This document shows, piece after piece, positions 40,601 to 56,720 of a stretch of DNA of 64,000 nt. The DNA is from Apostichopus japonicus (lineage: Eukaryota; Echinodermata; Holothuroidea; Aspidochirotida; Stichopodidae): the NCBI RefSeq assembly GCF_037975245.1, contig NC_092570.1:7173001-7237000 (forward strand), written 5' to 3'. The notes beneath the pieces were generated by a model, which saw only the letters and a list, made by a program, of their open reading frames with translations, was not told the origin of the DNA and made no database searches. The first letter of the stretch is position 1; every line of letters begins with the position of its first letter. The position numbers and the translations under genes are program-made.

Positions 40601-43600
40601 CCTGAATAAAACATACCACAAACATTATTTATTGACTCCACCCATTAACATGAATATTCATTAGACTGAAATCTGTTGATAACATCGTGATGATGGGTAA
40701 GTCAACACTCAACAGTGTCTTTAATTCCATTTATTCCATTGAAATTAATTGATATGATTTTAACATTAAGAAGGTCAGTTTCACGATTTCCTTTTTCATT
40801 GTACTAGACAAAATGGGGGGGGGGGGGGGAGAATCGAAAATCGAAAAATGGTAACTTCTAAAGCACACCACAAATAAAAGGTATTTATTTATTAATTATT
40901 CCAACCAAACATGAATATTCATAAACTAAAATGAGAATTATTTCATGACATAATCGCTCTCCCTTTTTCCTGTTTAGTAAGCATATTACATTTAACGTAT
41001 CGATTAAATTTTATTATAAGTATCAATCAATAATATCGATCTTGTTATTGGTTGATTATTATTGATTTTATTCATCAAATTTATGTAACTAAAATGATAA
41101 ACATATTGTTTTTTACCGGATCATACACTGCACAGGAGCATTGAATGTTAAATGACATATTACTGAATGTCATTATCAGTCAATTATTTTTAACAATTAC
41201 ATTAATCGTTTTGATATGCAAGTTCACCCCGCCTTCGGGATCTGTATATTCATGCAGTGAGAGAAATACCTGCATTTAATGTATTAATCGAATATACGAT
41301 TTGACTTTTTCTATTTTAACAATTAATCGATTATACAAACGGTCACAGTATCTGTAGTACAAAATTTACGTCCGTAACTGATATTAAAAAAAAAAACCAT
41401 CAAAAAAGTGGCCAAGTCTAAGCCACATTCGAGAAAAAAAAATGAAAAACGTTTTCTTTCTCGGAATTTTCTACATTGATTTATTAAACGTCATCACATC
41501 CACATTCATCATAACAATAACATCGTTGTCCATATCGCTATACACAAACTTGTGGTATACACCCTTGGTAAAATTGACGTCAAGAAAAGGAAAAGGCCAA
41601 GAGGGAAAATGAGCCAAAACACACACGGATAAACCAAAAAAAGAATAGTCTTCTTAAAAAAAAAGAAAAAAAAGACAGAGTTTGTCCACCAAAATGAAAA
41701 ATGTCGTAATATAATGAAGTGGTTATGAACCGCGAAAAAGGTATAAATGACATTGTTTTCTCGCCCACAGTAACGATGGCAAATAGTATAAATGAATACC
41801 AATATTATGCGTAGGTGACAACATTTTTAAAGTTTTATTTGACGATCGGTACCACCCACCACCATTCTGTGGTGTACCAACCTAGTCTTCGCCCGTCATA
41901 AATATATCTTAGGAAGTATTCCATGACAACTTGAATTTGGGAGGGTGGAGGCTGGCAGGCTGGAGGCTGGCAGGTGTCAAATTATATTGAAGAATGATGC
42001 GGTATAGCAATATAGGCCTATAGGTCTAAATCCTGTATAAACATTATACACAATATTTTAATATATAGGTCAACTAATATTTTTATGGTTGAAATACTAT
42101 CAGATGACAAATTAACATTCAGGAAATAATATACTCGATGTAGCGGAAACGTACCCATATATCTTTTCCCCTCTTTTCGTGTTTTTTATATTTTCACAGA
42201 ATAATGACTAACGTCAAGGTTATCATATGTTTCCGTCAAAAAGAACATGAAACAGACATAAAATTCATATTTGTCATACACTTCTTTTCTCCAAATCTAA
42301 CATGTCCAGTTTGCATGATTTTTTGATGTTGTCATGAAACTGAGTGAAATCGAAAAAAAAAAACGACTTGAAGCAAGTCAAATTTAATCTACAATGAGGA
42401 CTATCAGTACTGATATAGAAAAAAAAAAAAAAACAGAACGCAAAACAGAACTTATCATAATTTATGAAGACATTAAGCCACTCACTCTTAATATTGGTAA
42501 TAAAAATGGAAACCATATATTTTATTATCTTTCCACGAACCTATAGACTGTCGTGACTTATTTTATATGTACTTTCCTTGAAACACATTACTATACATTC
42601 CTAAAGGGGAATATATATATTAATCTCTTTTCTTCTTGACTAGCGCCTTTAGAATGATACTTTATGGAAAATGAGTGGGAGAGGGAGGGGCGTGTCGTGG
42701 GGGAGGGCATGGCTGAAAAAAAAAATTGTACGAAAAAAAGTTGATCCGGAAAGACAAGCCTTATTCAGCAACCACAGCCTGACAACTGGCACAAATCACT
42801 GATTTTCATACCTCAGTTTTATTGATCGATAAAGATTTGGAGGGAGGGGGAGGGGTGATAGGGAGTTCCATGAGGATTTTTCTATAGTGGTGTTGCAATT
42901 TTCCACGTTAACAATAAAAAATAATAATAAAAAAATAATATTAATGAATAATAAATTTCCACGTTATCACGTTCATTCACACAGGAAGTAAAAATGATAT
43001 TAAATGTCATATGTTAAGTGATTTCAAAGAATCCAGACGGGATTGAGTTCGGTAGAGTTGTACTTAAAATCCCCCCCCCCCCCAAAAAAAATCTGTAGGA
43101 TTAATTTCAGTGAGTGGATAAGCTAAACTTTTGAACTCTTTTCAACGACCGTTTAAGAGGAAAGAAAGTGCATGGCAACGAACTCTTATTAAAGGATAAT
43201 TCAATCCACCAATTCTGATGTATCGGATTGGTGTATGATATCATTAATTATATTGATAGAAAGACTTCCCATAGGATTATCTTTACCCAATACTACTTTA
43301 CCATCTCCTAACCAGTTTCACTTATCAAATTGCTGGATTTTTTGTTTGTGGGCGAACTATCATTATTTAACGAATAATGAATTCATTACAATCTTTTCCG
43401 AAACAAAGTTCTGTGTGACAGACCTGGTTTAATGGACACCGGGTTCAAAGAACACTTTAAATCACGGGGGGGGGGGGGGGGTACGCAATATTCCTGATTC
43501 TTCTCGAATCAGGAATATTGCAAATGATTTATATTGATTAATAGATATAAATAATATAATTTCTATAATTCTATTTTTATTCTATTTTCTATAACTTCTT

Positions 43601-46600
43601 ACGAGTTTTATACCATGGGCAAACGGATTACTACCAACGACAATAACAGTAATTTAAGTCTAGAAAGTTCAAATTCAAATGTCAACAGCAAACGATAACA
43701 GAAATATTAATAACAACAACAATGACGACAACAAAAGTGCTGTAACTATATATTGCTTTAAAACTCACATAAATTGCACCACTTTTCAACAAACAACAAA
43801 TAACAACGAAAACAAAGTTAAATATATTACTTTAAGACAGACGATCGTCGCGTCGTGCTCAAAAGTTAACAATAAGTATCAACAAACGAATAATAGCTTC
43901 GTTCGAGATCACAGAGATATCGCTTATCCGGAATAGGGAGGAGGGGGCGGTCATAGAGATATAGCCTATCCGGTATAAGGAGTAGGGGGCGGTCATAGAG
44001 ATATAGCCTATCCTGTATAAGGAGGAGGGGGCGGTCATAGAGATATAGCCTATCCGGTATAAGGAGGGGCGGGTCATAGAGATATAGCCTATCCGGTATA
44101 AGGAGGAGGGGCGGTCATAGAGATATAGCCTATCCGGTATAAGGAGGAGGGGGCGGTCATAGAGATATAGCCTATCCGGTATAAGGAGGAGGGGCGGGTC
44201 ATAGAGATATAGCCTATCCGGTATAAGGAGGAGGTGTGGGTCATAGAGATATAGCCTATCCGGTATAAGGAGGAGGGGGGGGGCGGTGGATATAGCCTAT
44301 CCGGTATAAGGAGGAGGGGGCGGTCATAGAGATATAGCCTATCCGGTATAAGGAGGAGGGGCGGGTCATAGAGATATAGCCTATCCGGTATAAGGAGGAG
44401 GAGGGGCGGTCATAGAGATATAGCCTATCCGGTATAAGGAGGAGGGGGGGGGCGGTCATAGAGATATAGCCTATCCGGTATAAGGAGGAGGGGGCGGTCA
44501 TAGAGATATAGCCTATCCGGTATAAGGAGGAGGGGCGGGTCATAGAGATATAGCCTATCCGGTATAAGGAGGAGGGGCGGTCATAGAGATATAGCCTATC
44601 CGGTATAAGGAGGAGGTGCGGTCATAGAGATATCCTATCCGGTATAAGGAGGAGGGGGGGGGGGGCGGTCATAGAGATATAGCCTATCCTACACATTTTG
44701 GTCCAGAGTAGAAAGAAAACCTGAAAATAATGCTGTAACTATCAGCCTGTTTTCATAAAAAAAAATACACTAGTTCCCACTTCAAAGGTTGAAAGGAAGA
44801 CATGAAAATTGAAGAATTTTGTGGGACACAACATTGTCTGCATTCTGTAATTAGCGGATGTCAAATTGCTGTTATCACACAAATCTTCTATTTTTCTGTA
44901 AAGCAGCAATTGCAATTTTTCAAGTTGAAAAGTCAACTACTGCAAAGAACAACAACAAACTAAAAGTTTATAAATTGTAATGCTACTTTAAAGCAGAAAT
45001 CCAAAACCACAACCTAACTTCACTCATGACACTACTTTAAAACTAATCACGTGAGACCAGAAGGTGAAAAAAACTCTCATTTTTACTTTCTTGCTGGAAT
45101 AAACCAAGGAATATTCATAAACATTTTTTTATGAGCTTAGAAAGTTAACAAAATAATACAGGGTTTAATGTCATTTAAAAACAAGACGTCATCATATCCC
45201 CAAAGCGAGACAGCTGTTCATTAATCTGATTTGGTTCCTTTTCCATGTATAAAGTACATGTTCCTTTCATTTAATTTGTTTTTCCACCACAATATACACC
45301 TATAATTGATTAAGTTAAATATACAAGCATGCATGGTTATGAAAGGAAATTGCGGTACATTGCGGTTGTGTGATAATAAATCTAATTTGCATTTAGCTAT
45401 ATTACTTCTAGCATTTCTAACTTAATTTATATTTAATCTAGTAATTTCTTTTGGTATTTGATTGTTGTCAAAATGTTTCCTTTGAAATATGATATAATTC
45501 AATGTGATACCAAGAACTCATAGATTTAACTTGATTTAATCGCATTTAGTATAACACGAACTATATTCTCTAGAGAAGATGTTGTGAACAAACTTCAAAT
45601 TTTCAGCCGTATAATATTATAGTTAATTTTGCCATTTGTTAGGTAGCGTTAAGCTGTTAGTAGTATACTTCAAAGAAGAAAATATATAATTAACCAAATA
45701 TAAAAATAGTAAAGCTATTCATATAACAATCGTTATAGACAAATTTCCGCGAGATTTTCAAGTATGATCATTTTTGGAACATAACAATATTTTGATAACC
45801 TATGCGTTTTCTTGGCGAGGTTGTATTTCACAGACAATAAATAAAAGTTATTTCTTCTTAGCACCATAAGTTAAAGGGGTAGATCTTCCCGTCCCCGGCT
45901 TAAGACATGCAAAAGTGGGGACGGTATATACATGTTGCTAACGATACCGGTATGTGAAATATAGTGCATACGTTGTAATCTATATACGTGCATGGTCACA
46001 AAAGACACACATTATGCTAGGACAGGGAGTTTCCATAACAACTCACCGGTTAGGATATGTCAGCTTAAAATTGTGAAAATGAAGTCAGTAGTGCGGTTAA
46101 CGAAAACATTAAACATGAATCATGATTCCTCTTCACATAAAATGAGAGAATTGGAGAGGAAATGAGAGACAGAGAGGAGAAGAAGAATAAGAAGAACTTG
46201 AGTATTCTTTTAATTCCAACAAATGTGTGGAATAAGAAATATTCAGAATAAAGAAGAGCTACTATACAGGTTCTCAAAAAACAGTTAAAAACTATCCTTT
46301 TTGAGAAATATCACAGTTAGACCCTTTATATGGGAGCGCATTTGAACATTGCCTTGTGCTCTGGATACCTGCGCTATACAAAAAAAAGTTATTATTATTA
46401 TTATTATTACATGTAAAGTCGACCATCAAAGTTTATGTCATTCACATTGGTTGATATTACGACGTCACAAGTGACATGCTGAGGTTAATTGACAAACCTA
46501 GCTTAAGGTCTGTTAGGTATAACTTACGTTTACTCATATACCTCAGTACTTATTGATGCTGATCATTTTGTCTGCATATACTTTAAGACTGTAAGAACCC

Positions 46601-49600
46601 CTGCACTCTTCATTGTACGGAAGCAGGTATTCAGCTGTGATGGGAACGGTGGTGGATGGGTATAGTTTTCTGTCGGGCATTTATTGTGTGTTGGGATAGA
46701 GTATATAGGATGGGGGGGGGGGGTTGGGGGGTTCTATTTGTGTGTTGTTTGTTTATATTGCTATTATATACTGTAATACTTCTTTCCACTACTTTAATTA
46801 TAGGGAGTAGGGCACTTCGTCAAGCCCCGCAAAAGTTTATTATTCTAATCCCTTCACAACATGCCTCTTCTATCACTGTCTTCTTACCCCTCTGATTATT
46901 GTAAATATTAGCTGTATGGATTGTGAGAAACAAATGAAATGAAATATAGGTCGGTGTTATAAGTTACAAGGTGACGACTTAAAGAAAAAGCGGTAAACAA
47001 CCGAAAATGACTTCTAACAGACATTTTGTCCGTGAAGCATATCTATAAAAAAAAATTAAAAAAGCGATTCGATTTTGATCGAGTTGTTTTGGATATACAA
47101 TGAGAGTTATCAAACTGCATACTAGAGAGAGAACTTGAAGGAAATTTTCCAAAATATGTATGGAAGATATGAGTCGTTATGAGATGATTCATGATGACAT
47201 GTGATTTAATGAGCGACTATAACATTCTGAAATCGAGACAGGTTGGATTTCAGAACAGATCGTATAAGTCAAATTGACAATGTGATTTGCCTTTTTGTTT
47301 TGAGACCATGAAACATGGCATTATGCATGTCAAAGGTCATAAGAAGATGTCTGAATCAGTGCCAACTGATTGCATCCAACTATACGGTTCGTTATGAAAT
47401 CAAAACTTAAGGAGTTCGGCACGAGTCCACACGAACTAGAATAATTTTTAGAGCAACGTTTTTTGGTTACTGTCACGGATCTCTACAAAGAATCCGTGAC
47501 AGTTACGATGCCGAAGGCTCAGTAACCTTTGCGATTGTGCTTGCGTGTGTGTATGCGTGGTTGCGTGCGCGCGCGCGTGTGTGGATGTGGCGGCTATAGT
47601 TTGTAAACACGATATCTCAACAACTGCAACATGAGTCAATGTCATGCTTCTTAGGTAGATAACCCACGATGTGTAGATGTGTCCTATTGTGTTTGGTTCT
47701 CATACATGAATATTAAATGAGTGGGCGGGACTTACCATACAATTGTTAAAATGTCTGCAACCATAATTATGTCCGATGTAGTTTATACTTTTAATGGTGA
47801 TGTAACTACTTAGTAAGTACATGTTCTTTGCAACAACAAGTTATACCTCGTTAATATTCATGAGTGAGTGAGGTTTAAAAGGTTGTAAACACGATATCTC
47901 AACAATAACAAGTTGAATCACTGTCGTACTTGGTAGATAGACGTCCTGTAATGAGTAGATGTATCATATTGTGTTGGTTCCCATGTCATTAATATTAAAC
48001 CAGTGGGCGGGGTTAATTACCATAACATTGTTAAAGTGTCAATATCTCTGCAGCCGTATGTGTGATGTAGTTTATACGTGGTGCAGTGATGTATCTACGT
48101 AGTATGTACATGTTCTTTGCAACAACAATGAGGCCAACGTTTTCTGGGACCATCTGGGCCCAAAAAAACTCCCGGGCGCATTTTTGCGCCGGATGGGCCA
48201 AAGTTTTAATTCCACCTCAAGTGCATTTTGGAACACATTCTTTGAGCCCGAATTTGTGGGCCCGAAGTTTTTTGGGACCAATTGGGCCCACTTTTTGTGT
48301 GGTTCATTTCTTTGGGGGGGGTATATTTTTGAGTCAGTTTGTATGGACGAATTAATTCTGAGAGCATTTAGGTGCAAAACTTTTCATAGGGCCCAATATG
48401 TTGGAGGGGGGGGGAGGCTCAAAATCCAGTAAAAAAAAATAACTCGGATTGTATCCAAACATGGAAAAAAGTAGCTGGTACATGTGGGCCAAAATATTTT
48501 AGGCTCATTTGGGCACAACATTTGCGGAACCAAATTTTTGAGCCAACGTTTTTCTGGACCCAATTTTTGATTGTGCAATTGGGCTCTTGTGTTAGCATTT
48601 ACATTATTACTAATTAGAATGACTGACAAAAAAAAGCACATTTATTTTACTTTTAGCGAGGAACCACAGTGCCCATTGACATGTTAACATGTATGGCTTA
48701 CCACAGTATGAATAGGTTTAGTCATCGGAACCGCGAAACGTTTACATTTTCTGGTTACATGTTGTTGTTGTTGTGTGTTGTCGTCGCTGTTGTTCTAGTT
48801 GTTTTGGGAGGCTGATGAGAAGGATGGGGGGGGGGTGTCCGTATAAGGATGGGGAGATGAACGAGCGTTAAAAGCATAGGGCATAGTTTCAGAAGAACGT
48901 AGTCATTTTTGACTTAGATTACTAAATGTTTTATAACTCATGACATTGTCGAACAGATGAAAATTCCCGATCGGCCTTGCATTGGGAATAAACATCAAAT
49001 AGGCTACATAAAGGAAAGAGGAACAAAGCAGAAACAAACACATCCCTCATATTTATCCTTTGTGTTTGTGTGTATGGTAGACAGGGTTTCTTTTGGCAGG
49101 CTCGGATCCAGGGGTGTGGTGTGTGCACCCCACCCCACCCACTCCTTCCTCAACCTCATACAAAGAAAACATATCCAAAGAAGTTTATATCACAACCTGG
49201 CGTTTAGACCAAATATTGGTCGAACTCATAATTTAAATAATGCATAATTTGACGTCTAGAAAAGGGGCTATGAGGGGGAAATGGTGCTTCCATACCACCT
49301 ACATCAGGGGAATCGGTTTCAACAAAATCGAGCACCTCACCCCCCTCCTTTATAAAACCTGGATCATCCTATGATTTTAATAAACATCTATAGAAAAACT
49401 AAGACAAACTATTTCTGTTTGGTTTAACACTCATACCATGGGGTTGCCATGTTTTTTCATGCGTGACGTCACTTCCTGTTTCACCCAGGTGTTTCTTTTC
49501 TGTTCATGGTTCTGTTCATGTGCAGGCTTATTATCAATACTAACATACCACTATTCAAGTTATGCGAAACAATATCTTCGTAACAACATTTCGTTAATGA

Positions 49601-50212
49601 TATGAGACAAGCATATAAATGAAAACAGTATTCGAAATTGCTGCACAGATATGGCCTAAAACGGCTTCGTTGTGTCAATACTAAAACTTGCTCAAATCTT
49701 CTCTATACATATTGAAGAACGACTAAAAGATTCCCCCGCGGATACCGTAACAATTTATGTTCTACGGCAAAATGCATATTTATTTTGCATCGCCCTATTT
49801 GTCCAGATGGACATACCGACATAAACTTCATAAATAATAACATATTCGTTCATTTTCATGCTCCATACATAGTTCTTTTTTTTTTAATTCTTCCTTCTTT
49901 CAGGAAACCGCCGATGACGACATTCGCCATCTTATTAACGCACCCGACGACAACGAAGCTATCGATGAAAGTGACTCGAGTCTTCCCGGGGTCGTCATTC
50001 CAGAAGAATCCAGTAGCTATTTCTCTTCAAGTTTCTCGTCGTCGAAAATGGGTGATTCCCCCGATAACTGGTTATCTTATCGTCAGATTTACAACTATCT
50101 TCCAGGTTTGCGAGAACCGCAACAGGAGGAGTCCTCCAGTTCTATAGTATCTTGGGCCAGCTTAGAGAACTCTTATAATGCATCGGAGACTACCGAAACA
50201 GATGAGCAATGA
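37465..50212 (+). CDS. Unrecognised secreted protein / prepropeptide, two coding exons (163 aa)
   Basis: Exon 37465-37647 (61 codons, donor GCT|GTAAGT) joins in phase 0 to exon 49904-50212 (102 codons plus TGA, acceptor ctttcAG|GAAACC). Seen: ideal Kozak gccaccATGA, a textbook signal peptide (MKMHTSLLLSISVLVALSVSA, predicted cut near residue 21), a short basic/hydrophobic stretch ending in WPAFARR, then a Gln that could become pyroglutamate. The second exon product is acidic and Ser-rich (PEESSSY, SSSFSSSK) with NWLSYRQIYNYLPG and an N-glycosylation sequon (NAS) near the end. There are no paired cysteines. The single RR site and signal peptide would suit a peptide precursor, but a small secreted disordered protein is equally possible. 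I recognise no family. The 12 kb intron may hide alternative exons, and the join is inferred from phase and splice sites only. Confidence 0.65.
37970..38460 (+). repeat. Dispersed repeat family R1, copy 1
   Basis: TTTCTGGTGACAAACAAT ... CCTGATGACATCATCCAT matches 62228-62880 over roughly 450 bases with moderate divergence, in the same orientation. Landmarks: CCCATCTCAATATCT, TTCAACTACTCCAGGA, GTCATCTGGGCA, TCCTTGAAAC. No ORF. It lies in the intron of the secreted-protein gene. Confidence 0.75.
38974..39225 (+). mobile_element. tRNA-derived SINE, family 1, near full length
   Basis: RNA polymerase III box A (TAGCCCAGTGG, 38981) and box B (GAGTTCGAGTC, 39024) lie at tRNA spacing, followed by a family body (TAATCATGGACGTTAAATATG, TGATAAGCCAATGATGGCTT) shared almost base for base with 28336-28540, and an A-rich/(AAC)n tail. 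Confidence 0.8.
39226..43904. other. Intron of the secreted-protein gene, AT-rich
   Basis: No additional exon could be supported. It contains several G/C homopolymers and A-rich stretches. Confidence 0.4.
43485..43521. repeat. Perfect 16-bp hairpin
   Basis: GCAATATTCCTGATTC, loop TTCTC, then the exact inverse, directly after a run of 16 G's. Confidence 0.95.
43905..44690 (+). repeat. Minisatellite, about 19 units of about 41 bp
   Basis: The unit is GGTCATAGAGATATAGCCTA followed by TCCGGTATAAGGAGGAGGGGGC, with unit length varying by the number of G's. The first and last units are the most diverged (TTATCCGGAATAGG; CTATCCTACACA), as in unequal exchange. The frames YRIGYISMTAPSSL on the minus strand are by-products. 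Confidence 0.95.
46262..46410 (+). repeat. Retroelement 3' tail: TGCGCTATACAA plus (ATT)n
   Basis: GGATACCTGCGCTATACAAAAAAAAGTTATTATT is the kind of 3' end shared by many LINE/SINE pairs (GCGCTATATAAAT-microsatellite). A similar end is seen at 62337-62385. Confidence 0.45.
47469..47503. repeat. 12-bp hairpin beside CA/TG-rich stretch
   Basis: ACTGTCACGGAT, 11-base loop, ATCCGTGACAGT. Confidence 0.9.
47601..48130 (+). repeat. Two diverged tandem units of about 282 bp
   Basis: TTGTAAACACGATATCTCAACAA recurs at 47601 and 47883, with matching GTAGATGTGTC/GTAGATGTATC, TATTAAA-GAGTGGGCGG and GTACATGTTCTTTGCAACAACAA. Part of the second half (ATTAATATTCATGAGTGAGTG) echoes the first, hinting at an older half-unit of about 140 bp. 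Confidence 0.8.
48130..48580 (+). repeat. Irregular GGGCCCA / TTTTTGGGACCAA motif cluster
   Basis: GGGCCCA, TGGGCCAAA, GAGCCCGAATTT, GGGACCAATTGGGCCCA and similar words recur about every 20-60 bases in an otherwise AT-rich setting. It looks like a strongly decayed tandem array. Confidence 0.5.
49904..50212 (+). CDS. Secreted-protein gene, coding exon 2 (acidic Ser-rich C-terminus)
   Basis: A long pyrimidine tract (ttttttttttaattcttccttctttcAG) precedes an open frame beginning ETADDDIRHL and ending TETDEQ. The frame stays open for 102 codons, many ending in C or G, in an otherwise AT-rich region, which favours real coding. The frame reported from 49785 is in another phase and is a shadow. Confidence 0.7.
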   Translation, partial: ETADDDIRHLINAPDDNEAIDESDSSLPGVVIPEESSSYFSSSFSSSKMGDSPDNWLSYRQIYNYLPGLREPQQEESSSSIVSWASLENSYNASETTETDEQ

Positions 50213-50443
50213 TGTCTTACATTTAACTGCACCGTTCACATTCGAAAACAAATGTGATGCGCACAGGCATTTGTGCTTGTTAAAGTCGATTTTTGCGTCT
50301 TGGAAAAGCATGTTCTTTTAGCGTTGTTATTTCTCATGCTTATAAAGGTACAGTTAACTGTGTAAATGCTATTACATTAACATACACCAGTATGCTGGAC
50401 TTGCTCACTAGTAGACATATTGCGTTAGCATTCCACGAGATCT

Positions 50444-50449
50444 ATTAAA
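50444..50449 (+). terminator. Possible poly(A) signal ATTAAA of the secreted-protein gene
   Basis: It is an early poly(A)-signal hexamer after the TGA at 50210-50212, giving a 3'UTR of about 250 bases. It is the common variant ATTAAA, so this is a candidate only. Confidence 0.3.
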
Positions 50450-50879
50450 TCACCTGCCAAAAGTTTTCAGCAAACTTTTCTGCTTAACGCATGAAGCCAT
50501 CAGATTATACATATACAGCAGCTTTCTTTCATTAACTGTGGTCAACTTGTGATTGATGCTATATATATGATATCATAATGTATTTTGGTAATATAGTTTG
50601 GATGATCAAATTTGGTTGGAAACACAAAAGTGGAAAAGTTCAAAATTTATTACACTTTTCAACTAAACCACATTTCATGCGTAAGGGATATATAGTAAAG
50701 TCAGTAATCAAAGTTACTGAGTTGAAAGAAAGAAAACTGGAGTAAGTAAACTTTGAAAGTAGATCTGTCGTCACCATTCGAATCGATTTCGTATATAGAC
50801 AACCACCTCTTTTAGGTCCTTCTTGATCCTCGGTGTACGGTCGTTTATGGTCATTCATAGACCTCATTGGTATTCCAGT

Positions 50880-51079
50880 CAGTTGGGACAATTTCGTAAT
50901 GCTAATACCTCTCTACACTGTTCTCCATTCCAATATCATCCTTCAAATCACTGCTATTGACAGTACAAAACAGTTCCTAACCTTGATCTGATAGAAACAT
51001 GATATTCATACTGCTCGTACTGACAATACGAGTGCTCTGAAGCTGAGCATCGCACTACAGTATCGACAAAATTGTCCCA
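50880..51079. mobile_element. MITE copy B (inverted relative to copy A)
   Basis: CAGTTGGGACAATTTC to AAAATTGTCCCAACTG. The centre GTTCCTAACCTTGATC is the reverse complement of copy A's centre, confirming a family rather than a chance hairpin. It lies about 670 bases downstream of the secreted-protein gene's stop codon. Confidence 0.8.
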
Positions 51080-55239
<4,160 letters not shown>

Positions 55240-55252
55240 GCGCGTATCCGAA

Positions 55253-55370
55253 AAACAGGAAAAAAGAGGAGGAGGAGGAGAGGAAGGAAGGGAAAAGAAA
55301 AAGAAGAAAGAGAGAAAAAGGAGAAAAGGAGGGAGTAAAAGAAAAACGCCAAGACACCGGGAAGAGAAAG
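55253..55370 (+). repeat. Polypurine tract, about 100 bases
   Basis: An almost uninterrupted G/A strand (AAAAAAGAGGAGGAGGAGG onward) just inside the left end of the hAT-like element. Confidence 0.9.
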
Positions 55371-55770
55371 AGGAACATTGACATCATTACAGCGCTGATC
55401 CCTTTTATATACACAGGGTAGCCAGTGACGGATCAATGATTTCGTAAGGGTGTGACTCACCCTACCCCTTACACCGACAACTCCATTTTTTGACGTTTCC
55501 ATTTTCCTCTCTCACTCATGATCTATATATATACTATATATGGTCTATCATAACGCGTGTGTGTGTATATACGCTTTAAACAATTGTAGAATTGTGCTAT
55601 GAAACCAACTGTGGCTGGTCTCGAACTCGACCGTGTCGTCGGGAAACATGACGTATTTTGGGATGGGGGCGACCGCCCGCCCCCCCCCCCCATTCAGCAT
55701 ATTTTTTTTAATGATATCGCTAGTAATTTCAAAATAGAAAGTGCTTGGATGCAACTTAAAAGGTCTGGGA

Positions 55771-55920
55771 AGTGTCATTTCCAGCGATCTGGGAGACATT
55801 TTCGGCCAAAATTTGCTTGTACGCTTCGCGCCAACAAATGGTCCTGGTAGTGCCATTTCCAGCGATCTTGGAGGCATTTTCGGCCAAAATTTTCTTGTAC
55901 GCTTCGCGCCAACCTATGGT
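55771..55920 (+). repeat. 78-bp tandem duplication inside the hAT-like element
   Basis: The block beginning AGTGTCATTTCCAGCGATCT (55771) recurs at 55849 as AGTGCCATTTCCAGCGATCT with a few differences; each unit holds TTTCGGCCAAAATTT and TGTACGCTTCGCGCC. Confidence 0.8.
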
Positions 55921-56312
55921 GGCGCTACGCTTCGATAATATGCCTACAGGCTTCGCCCCTCCCTTGGCAAATTCCTCGCTACGCGCCTGTTCGAATTTGT
56001 AAAGCAAACAGCAGATATCACACCATATCATCAGTGAGCATGAAAATGGCGTTCCAGAATGAAAAGCCTCAAAGCTGTCCGACTTGCCTGAAAAAATAAC
56101 CAAAATTTTTGGCGCGCTTCGCGCGCGTTCAACATATTATTTATTTATTTATTTGTTTACCACAAAAGTACAAAGTGGAGGAAGTCTTCTATAAAGCTTA
56201 GAAGCTTAACAATGTGGAAGACTCCCTGAAGAAAGAAAAGAAAAGAAAAGAAAAAACAATATATATATATGTGTATGAATACATACATAGATATAAGTAC
56301 AAATTAAATGTT

Positions 56313-56347
<35 letters not shown>
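56313..56347. repeat. (TA)n microsatellite in the LINE 3' region
   Basis: About 35 bases of TA between the LINE stop codon and its TTTA tail. Confidence 0.9.
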
Positions 56348-56350
<3 letters not shown>

Positions 56351-56378
56351 ATTACATACAGGTATAATTTAGTTTTAG

Positions 56379-56720
56379 TCAGTAACTAGCTATTATTTCA
56401 TTACAAAACCACTTCTTAAAGGATGTGATTGACTTTTTACTCTTTAAATCGTTCATTAGAAGATTCCATGTTTTTGTTGCACGGTTTTGTAGGCTTAAAG
56501 TTCCAATGGTGGTATTGTAGAGATTATAGTGGGCATGATTAGCATGCCTCGTATTATGATTATGTACATCTCTGTTACTGGTTAAAAAATTGTCAAAGGC
56601 AGCTGGTAGTAATCCTAATTCCTTGTCAAGAACCATGTGGAAAGAGGAGTGTACAGTCTATATTTACAGATCAATGTAACTGTAGAAATAATGTTAAAAT
56701 GCAACCTGCACTATTAGGCT
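56379..56720 (-). mobile_element. 5'-truncated non-LTR retrotransposon (LINE) 3' end
   Basis: The minus-strand frame ends in the signature C-terminus of LINE reverse transcriptases: NHNTRHANHAHY, then a TLSLQNRATKTWN block and SFKKWFCNEI. That order (H-x-T-R, then K-x-W-N-x-L, then F-K) is typical of CR1/L2/Jockey-like ORF2 ends. An in-frame TAG near 56655 closes it upstream, so the copy is truncated and dead. The sequence down to the (TTTA)n tract at 56140-56160 is probably its 3'UTR and tail, interrupted by a (TA)n run. Confidence 0.65.

Larger units (their letters stand above)
55237..55990. mobile_element. hAT-like element related to the 28.7 kb copy
   Basis: The left end CAGGCGCGTATCC follows directly on a (TA)n tract; the right end reads GCTACGCGCCTG, its approximate inverse. 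The interior contains CTTGTACGCTTCGCGCCAAC twice and GGTGGCGCTACGCTT as in the element at 28677-30031. No target duplication is visible, perhaps because it inserted into the TA repeat. Confidence 0.45.

Noticed and set aside
43905-44690. CRISPR-like array
   Set aside because: Units are contiguous with no unique spacers; this is a minisatellite in an animal intron.
46860-46950. LINE 3' tail (TTGTGAGAAACAAATGAAATG)
   Set aside because: It resembles common LINE ends, but no coding remnant or second copy supports it.
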